DNA of 64,000 nt, from NCBI GenBank assembly GCA_031308135.1, contig JAHLJT010000631.1, forward strand, positions 194,794,685 through 194,858,684, given 5' to 3'. The translations under genes were made by a program, and so were the position numbers. Source of the stretch: Acheta domesticus. Lineage: Eukaryota; Arthropoda; Insecta; Orthoptera; Gryllidae. The notes below the pieces were generated by a model. That model searched no databases, was not told the origin of the DNA, and saw only the letters and a list, made by a program, of their open reading frames with translations. Position 1 is the stretch's first letter. Each line of letters starts with the position of its first letter. Of this stretch, positions 57,903 to 64,000 are shown in pieces.

Positions 57903-58315
57903 TTGCAATCACGGGCCATTCATTATTTATTCGCTCGTTTATGAATTTGTGTGCGGAAATTTAGTCGTATTTGATTCGTTGTTTATTTGAACTACTTTTG
58001 TCTAAAGTCAAACTTAAAACTAGTTGTGCTACAAAAGTACATACTTTCTTACGTTATTTCTAACAGCCCCGCTATATTACACTACTACATAAATCTGCTA
58101 ATGTGGTTTCAACTATACTTTTTTTTCTTTCCGAGTTCCGAACTTAAATCCTCAAAGTTAACTTGCCGTCATTCACATTTCTTTACAGCAACGCATTATG
58201 GGTTGTACTCGGGCAGACGCATAAAAACGTAAAAGCTCGCTTCATCTAAAAAAAACTCAAAAACCAAAAAATCCATTTGTAACTCCCAAAACTTTTAAAT
58301 TGTTTAGATCAATTG
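57903..58315. other. AT-rich DNA adjoining the inverted repeat copy
   Basis: No gene recognised. The 3' side of the hairpin-headed repeat (minus strand) may extend back to about 58,240. Confidence 0.4.
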
Positions 58316-58605
58316 AGAAATATCAATTTTGGAGAAAATTGGTCGAACAGTTTAGGTACTAGCTTTGACCTCTGCGGACAGACAGACGGACGGAAAGATA
58401 GACGTTTTGCCGTAATCAATTTTTCGGTGTTGACTCACAAAACATGGGCTCTGGCTACACCAAGTGTTAGAGGATTTCCTCCTGTACTTAGCAACTGGAT
58501 ATATCCAATTTTTCATTACCAGGACCTAGAAATAAGTTTTTCTGCTGAAAATTCCGCATTATTCTGGCGCACGATGACATAACTTTTCTTCTTACGAAGT
58601 ACCTT
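58316..58605 (-). repeat. Hairpin-headed repeat family, inverted copy at 58 kb
   Basis: On the minus strand, from right to left, the order is: hairpin CTTC-GTAA-GAAG, AAAAGTTATGTCATCGTG, an ordered block with TTTCCGTCCGTCTGTCTGTC and AGGTCAAAGCTAGTACC, then TTTCTCCAAAATTGATATT. The same blocks in the same order occur at 34.4 kb and 17.0 kb. An 89-codon plus-strand frame here reads LCGQTDGRKDRR, a by-product of the CCGTCTGTC repeats. No tandem array follows. Confidence 0.65.
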
Positions 58606-58875
58606 CCCATGGGCTACATAGGAAAAATTCAGATGAGTGTCGAAATAAAAGTAAAGACAACCAGAGGCGCACATTTGTTATCGTGTATCTGAGTGTAAGT
58701 TGTTGGAGAGAGATGCTGTAGATATATTGTCTAATTTTCCAACTTAGAATTGTAAGAAACCTTTGACAGAAAGCATTAAACGACATTAGTGAACACAAAC
58801 AATAAAACACCTGCAATATTTTATTGTATGCAATAAATTAATAATATAAATATAAAATGCATTAAATTAATGATA
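58606..58875. other. AT-rich non-coding DNA
   Basis: Nothing recognised. Confidence 0.45.
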
Positions 58876-59432
58876 AATTTAAATTGATTGATTAGTGACT
58901 TCGGGTGGGTCAACGTCTAAGGTAATTATTCCTGTAAGTGTAGTACATGTTTTATTGCTGGACGTGGCAGTGACGTTCCTTCACTGGATGGCGAGATCCG
59001 GCGTCGAACTATATGCCGTCTTGTGGAGTTTTCCCCAACCTGGTGTCTCCAAATAGCGGACCAATCCGCCAGCCGGGACAAGCTCTAAGTTCTCGACTGG
59101 TCTTCCGGTAAGTGTGGTAGGATTGTGCGTGCGTGTGTGTGTGTGTATCAGTAAGGAGTGAGTATTGGACAAGAAAGAGGAAGGAAAGACCGCGGGTGGT
59201 CTCTGGCCCGTTTGCTAGATTTTACTCAGGCATTCGCCTGGTGTTGGTCGAAGGAACCACGAAAAACTTCCGATGGCCAGCCGTTTACTGTAATTCTTCT
59301 CCAGTCAGCGGTTGAATTCAAACTGTCTATATAGCTAGTATCGAAAATCCTGCCACCGTAGGGACTCTAACTCTAGGAGCGTCATGTCAGAGGCATTTCA
59401 TTGACAACTATTGATTCTCTGAGCCACCTTAC
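58876..59432 (-). repeat. SINE family C, near full-length copy
   Basis: Minus-strand copy: the head lies at about 59,350-59,432 (damaged B-box, GTTAGAGTCCCTACGG). Landmarks follow toward lower coordinates: CGCTGACTGGAG, CGTGGTTCCTTCGACCAAC, AAACGGGCCAG (complemented), CCGGAAGACCAGTCGAGA, GATCTCGCCATCCAG, and an AATCAATCAA tail at 58,880. Confidence 0.8.
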
Positions 59433-60635
59433 TCGGTGATACATGTCGACATCAGAATATGCGTAATTATACATGTCCCAGGGGAGTAAGAGATACAACG
59501 AACATCTGTGTACTTCGTTTGATGAGCTTCCTATGTCATAGAGAATTTCTGATATTTCCACTGAAACGCACCTCGGTGAACATGTGAATGTTTCTATTGA
59601 AAACGCAACCACAGTCAGAGAGGCAGAGACAGTCACAATGAGACAGAAATCCAATCATCATTGCTCGAGTGCAGAGAGCAAACATGTTAATATCACTTGT
59701 CTACGTTCCAATTCCTTTTGCGTTCTCCCTTCCAATTTGACATCAATTGGCTACCGTAAACTCAGTTGGACCATAGTGTTCTTAAAGTTACGTGCAACGG
59801 ACATTGATTGTTCCGTTGATTGTCCAAAGTTGATTGTTTAACATGAAGAGGTATTAAATGATAAGACACGCGTTTTCTGCGAAGATGCAAGATTGGAAAT
59901 CGTAACTCGATGAATCTTTGATAGTAGAATTATTTCTTATATCATCAATACAACAACTTTTTCGTTCCACTAAATAGTTCATAAAATTGCATTCTATGGC
60001 AAATCGTTACGTCATCTCTCTCTCTGACCGATATGGCTAATGAGCCGAGATACACTTGCACTGATACATACGATGATAATGTGTAAATAATATTTCTTAA
60101 TTCTCGTGTCAAAAAATGGGTTAAACGAGCTCTGATTATACAAGGGTCAAAGAGGGAAATATCAAATCGATACGTTTCTATAATAAATGTGAGATATAGC
60201 GTTAGTAACGCTGAGAAACAATATTGAGTGTCCGTGTATAACCACAGATTCATTAATCATGTGAAATATATAATAGTTTCACTGATAGTATATCTTTCTT
60301 TATTTTCAATCCATTTCAAAACTTTTTGTATCAATTTAATTCACGTTCTTTATCATCAATGCAAAATAAAATCCCTTCTTGCAATTTTAACTGGTGAACG
60401 AAGTCTCATTTTTACTTTCTCGTTTATTACTTAAGAGGTATAGTGAAATATTGTACAGTGCGCACTGTGTCCCAGTCTTGCCAACACAGTAGCGAAACTG
60501 ACGATGACAAAGACGCCGAAAGCCAACTTCCTTAATAAATTTGAATTTGACAAATATTACTTCCATTACTTCATCATAAAATTAACATTCCTTGATAAAT
60601 TTGACTGATAACCGGGGTGCGTGAATTTGTAATCG
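59433..60635. other. Non-coding DNA
   Basis: Frames up to 102 codons on both strands carry no known motif. No repeat recognised. Confidence 0.45.
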
Positions 60636-60850
60636 ATACTTTGATTTTGGGGATACTTTACATCAAGAATAAACATTTTCAAAATTTTCTCAAAATGGCT
60701 CTAAATATTTTATTAAACATTGTCCTTAGGTGCGTATTGGATGATTTAAATAGTGGCGCCGGTCTTAGTTTTGTTGAAATCGGATTTTTTTCGCGTAATT
60801 TTGCCCGAAATATAGGCGATGTTTAAACAAATATTTTCTCAAATACTGCT
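60636..60850 (+). repeat. Hairpin-headed repeat family, internal fragment
   Basis: TTTGGGGATACTTTACATCA, CATTTTCAAAATTTTCTC and AAAATGGCTCTAAATATTTT align with the region of the 34-kb copy that starts its tandem array (TTTGGGGATACTTTATAT, TTTTCTCAAAAACGGCTCC). A second ATTTTCTCAAATACTGCTCC at about 60,830 would be the next unit, only about 140 bp on, so this copy is internally shortened. The head is missing. Confidence 0.5.
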
Positions 60851-61051
60851 CCAACTTATTTAACTTTTTTCCTCGTCTGAAGCAAATAAGGGTAAAGGAA
60901 GTGACCTGCTAATTTCATTTTCGGAACACACTGTATTTTCGGAAGTCACAGCAAAAACAAAACTGTGCGAAAGTAAAATAATGATTTAGATTTTTTGTTC
61001 AATATCTGACATAAAAAATTAATTTTAAAAAGCCTTATGTGATTGTCTATT

Positions 61052-61545
61052 TCGTGCTTCCGGGCACGTCAACCATTAGTTCCGTAAGTGTAGTGATTGT
61101 TTTTGGGAGATGGCTGTGTTCTCTCCCGCTGGCTCTCAAGATCCAGCGCTTGCCCTGCACGTTGGCTTGCTGAGTTTCCCCATCCAGGCATTTCCCACCA
61201 GCACGGCACCACCCAAATGGGGACAAGCTTGAAGCTCCCGACTGCTTCAACGATACGTGTGGTAGTTTTTCACATGTAAGTTGAAGTGTGTGAAAGCAAG
61301 GAGTGAGGATAGGACAAGGAAGAGCGAGATCGCGAGGTACTTGGCCCATTTGTTAGGGTAGTGTTCCGACATTCACCTGACATTGATCAGAGCAACCACG
61401 GAAATCTAACGCCCAGAGCAGCTGCTGAATTCGACCTAGCTATCTAGTACTGTCAAAAACTCCTGCCACCATCGGGACTCGAATCCTGAGTTCTCCTGGT
61501 CAGAGGCACTGCAGTGATATCCGTTGATGCCGTTAGTCAGGTGAG
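61052..61545 (-). repeat. SINE family C, full-length inverted copy
   Basis: Reads on the minus strand from a head with GGATTCGAGTCCCGATGG (about 61,470-61,490) to the 3' end at 61,052. Landmarks include GCAAGCCAACGTGCAG, GGGAAACTCAGC and TTGACGTGCCCGG. It lies head-to-head with the next copy. Confidence 0.8.
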
Positions 61546-61664
61546 TTGATGAGAGACCCTAGGGTTCGAATACCGACAATGTCAGATTTTTGACACTAGC
61601 TCCATAGGCGGGTCGAATTCAATCACAATCTCTAGAGGAGTTCTACCGGCTGAATGCTCGTATC

Positions 61665-63069
61665 CAGTGGCGTAGCCTGAGGTTTGGCTTAGGGTATGTA
61701 ACTCGAGAAATGAGAAACTAATTTAAAACTTTAATTATAATTTAAATATTTCTCATTCACCAATATCATTTCTGTCACTTTCATCAATTAGAGCACAGAA
61801 AACTGATCCAGTAAAAGTAATAATAGCTCACGTACTTCATATAGTTTACTGGTTGAAAGTTAGAAAAAGTAGTTCACGACCTAGCAAAATATAAATGTGT
61901 GTCCTCATACTTTAATAATAACAGGACTCTCAAACCCAATGAGTTTCAAAATTGTCAAATTCATACGATTTCGAACCCAGTAGAATTGGCATAATTTATA
62001 AAATGGAAAACAATGACCTATTATAGAAATATAATAGGAAAGAGAAAATCAATCAATTTACAGGCTAGTAATGAAAAACAATTGACAGTTGTCCTTTGCT
62101 GCTTACATCACGGGTTTCATCCAGTATGGCGGAGACAAAGGAGGCTTTAGAAATTTCATTTTTAATTTCATGGGACATAACCGTGCTTACACTTGAAATC
62201 CAATGAATCTCAATTTCTTGGTGAGATTGCACGAAACACTGGAATTTTCATATCATCCTTGTCAGTCTTACCATATTTCATTATTTCACTTATATATTCC
62301 ATGAAATTTTCTCTATTTGATGATCCCCTACTTTCATTATGGCTAGAAAACACAAGCCCTTATGTCCCAAGAAAAGCATTCAAGTCGAATGAAGTGTGAC
62401 AGAATTTCCCTATTTTCCCTTATATTACTGTTGTATTGCTCAACATAGCCTGTTTTGGCTGTTTAAATAAAATTCTATCCTCTCATATTTTTTTCAAATA
62501 TTTTTAACTGTTTCTCATGTGCTATAATTTGTCCACGGCACAAAAATACGACTCTATAATTATGTAGGCACTTTGGATCGCGTGGTGCTCGTCATTCCAG
62601 GGCACAAATGTGGATTGCACAGTCACATACCCTTGTGCATTCAGCCAGCACTATCCCTAACCTAAATTGGCTACAAATATATAGTTGCTAAATTCACTAA
62701 AATAAGGTAATACAACTTAAATAAAAACAACAATGTTCATTAATTAACCTCGTTCTCTTAAAATACCGAAGAGAACAATAAAGTTTCGTAAAACGACAGC
62801 TTTTTCGTAGGCTCCACGGTAGGCACCCTGGATGTAATGGATCAGTGTGCATCTGATTCTCAGCGCAAGCTAGGCGGCATTTCAGACTGATTAGTTCATC
62901 CTTGTAAAGAATCGAATTCTCAACGGCGCAATGTTTTAAATATAATGAAATATTTTGTAGTAGAAAAAGAAAATAACAAATTGACAATTTACAATCATTT
63001 TAAAATAAAATAGCTGATATTGTCAGGGTATGTAACACATCATCCACATCCATGGACGCTACGCCCCTG
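61665..63069 (-). mobile_element. hAT transposon (1405 bp) nested in a SINE
   Basis: The left end is CAGTGGCGTAGCCTGAGG and the right end, reverse-complemented, is CAGGGGCGTAGCGTCC: matching inverted termini of the hAT type. Subterminal GGGTATGTAAC is also shared by both ends. The exact 8-bp duplication CTCGTATC flanks it (61,657-61,664 and 63,070-63,077). The minus strand holds a decayed transposase fragment. It interrupts a family C SINE, so it is younger than that SINE. Confidence 0.9.
62040..62285 (-). pseudogene. hAT transposase fragment (DUF4371/ZMYM-like)
   Basis: On the minus strand from about 62,220 to 62,065 a frame reads VMSHEIKNEISKASFVSAI, directly followed by LDETRDVSSKGQLSIVFHY and a TAG stop. 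The sequence A-x-L-DET-x-DVS..QLS is the hallmark of the RNase-H-like catalytic core of hAT transposases of the DUF4371/ZMYM1-like type (D of DET is a predicted catalytic Asp). Upstream the homology continues in other frames (KYGKTDKDDMKIPVFRAIS) and then fades. Downstream parts including the hAT dimerisation region were not found. Non-functional. Confidence 0.7.
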
Positions 63070-63425
63070 CTCGTATCATCACTTTCCGTGGTTTCTCCTC
63101 TCAATACCAAGGGAATTCTTAGTATGTTAATTCCCTTACGAATGGGCTACGAGTTATCTTTCCTTCTTCACCTTTGTCCCTTTCTCTCACTTTACACAAA
63201 AAATACACACTTACTCGTACATCCTACACTATCAGACGAGGGATCAGTTTAGATCATTCCCCGGATAGGAATGTCTCTCTTCGGGGAAAAACTGGAAATT
63301 TAGCAAGCCGATGAGAGTTCGTCGCCAGACTTCATGTACCAATTTACAACCTACTACACTCTCAGAACATATTATTACTCGAGTAGTTGACACGTCCAAA
63401 AACTGTAAATACTCAATAAAACTAT

Positions 63426-63710
63426 TTACGCAATTGATTAAAAGAACCTGTCAACTATATCAGTACTAAATGAAATTATTTTAATTCATCAATTTCAAAT
63501 CATGAAAATAATTTGAGAATAATCATTGATTAGTTTTACATTTGAAAGTAGTACTGACACAATTCAACTCGTCCGAGTAACGAGACCATCAACTTCCTCT
63601 AGAATTGCGATGAAACTAGTTGCGTGAACCGTCCTGATGAAACCTTTCCGCGCTTCCGGCACGTAGCGGGATGTAATGAGAACTCCATCTCCAACAGTGC
63701 CTTTGCCAGT
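63426..63710. other. AT-rich DNA leading to a C-rich minisatellite
   Basis: Nothing recognised apart from a rise in GC from about 63,630. Confidence 0.45.
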
Positions 63711-63714
63711 TACA

Positions 63715-64000
63715 GCTTCCGCCCGCCCGCCCCCGCCCGTCCGCTCCCCCGTCCTTTCCCGTCCTCATCCTTCCCCGACCCACCCTCCCCGCCTCGCATC
63801 CACGCGTCCGCCCGCCCACACCACTTCCCCGCCCCGCTTCCCTGCCCCGCTTCCCCGCCCCGCTTCCCCGCCCCGCTTCCCCGCCCCGCTTCCCCGCCCC
63901 GCTTCCCCGCCCCACTTCCCCGCCCCGCTTTCCCGCCCCGCTTTCCCGCCCCCGCTTTCCCGCCCCGCTTTCCCGCCCCGCTTTCCCGCCCCGCTTTTTC
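63715..64000. repeat. C-rich 13-bp minisatellite, running off the window
   Basis: From about 63,830 the plus strand is a regular 13-bp array, GCTTCCCCGCCCC, turning into GCTTTCCCGCCCC near the end. Variant CCGCCCGCCC-type DNA precedes it (63,715-63,830). The 99-codon minus-strand frame (glycine/arginine repeats) is a by-product. The array is cut by the end of the window, so its size is unknown. Confidence 0.9.

Larger units (their letters stand above)
61548..63425 (+). repeat. SINE family C, split by a hAT insertion
   Basis: The 5' part (61,548-61,664) carries GGGTTCGAATACCGAC and GGGTCGAATTCAATCAC; the 3' part (63,070-63,425) resumes with TTTCCGTGGTTTCTCCTC, and later landmarks reach GTAGTTGACACG and an AATACTCAATAA end. 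Joining the two parts across the hAT insertion, minus one target duplication, gives the expected SINE order. Landmarks are more decayed than in the 22.7-kb copy. Confidence 0.8.

Noticed and set aside
58621..58660. Hammerhead-ribozyme-like core (CAGATGAGTGTCGAAA)
   Set aside because: The CUGAUGA box has a mismatch and stem II is essentially absent; flanking sequences do not form stems I and III.
63616..63915. A 99-codon Gly/Arg repeat protein on the minus strand
   Set aside because: A 13-bp DNA repeat gives a 13-residue periodic frame by necessity.

Overview
The window reads as non-genic DNA from a large, AT-rich, repeat-filled animal genome, most probably an arthropod and plausibly a hemimetabolous insect. 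This rests on tRNA-headed SINEs, Tc1-like and hAT transposons, a Helitron-like terminus and CpG-rich patches in AT-rich DNA; no single sequence fixes the species. No host protein-coding gene can be supported. The longest open frames lie inside GC-rich or simple-sequence DNA (6.6-7.2 kb, 31.0-31.7 kb, 49.7-50.2 kb, end of window), where stop codons are rare for compositional reasons. There is no intact rRNA gene, no CRISPR array and no tRNA with a full cloverleaf; every tRNA-like segment heads a SINE-like body or is isolated.

Layout. 0-9 kb: AT-rich DNA with SINEs (1.8, 3.7, 4.2, 6.4 kb) and a hairpin MITE at 8.4 kb. 9-14 kb: a possible solo LTR, a truncated Tc1-like element, a tRNA-headed SINE, (AAT)n blocks and a retroelement ORF fragment. 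14-22 kb: mostly featureless, with a CpG-rich patch (16.4 kb) and the first copy (17.0 kb) of an unrecognised hairpin-headed repeat. 22-26 kb: two copies of a long tRNA-derived SINE (family C), another tRNA-like head, a purine minisatellite and a CpG patch. 30-36 kb: a 269-bp hAT MITE with target duplication, a CCACCG-rich block, two Helitron-like ends and the largest copy of the hairpin-headed repeat, carrying about three and a half tandem units of roughly 306 bp. 37.8 kb: a second MITE with the same inverted repeat as the 8.4-kb one. 41-48 kb: further SINEs, a near-full-length dead Tc1-like element (45.8-47.2 kb) and a CpG patch. 49.6-50.5 kb and 63.7-64 kb: G-rich and C-rich minisatellites. 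57.7-63.4 kb: a CpG patch, two partial copies of the hairpin-headed repeat, three family C SINEs and a hAT element (61,665-63,069) inserted into one of them with an exact 8-bp target duplication.

The parts work together only as a record of transposition. The best-proved events are the two hAT insertions and the two TA-flanked MITEs. The least explained item, and the best candidate for something undescribed, is the hairpin-headed repeat family at 17.0, 34.4, 58.3 and 60.6 kb: its leading hairpin survives with different stem sequences in three copies, and one copy contains a diverged tandem array. All coordinates of ancient repeats are approximate to about 10-30 bp unless an exact junction is stated.
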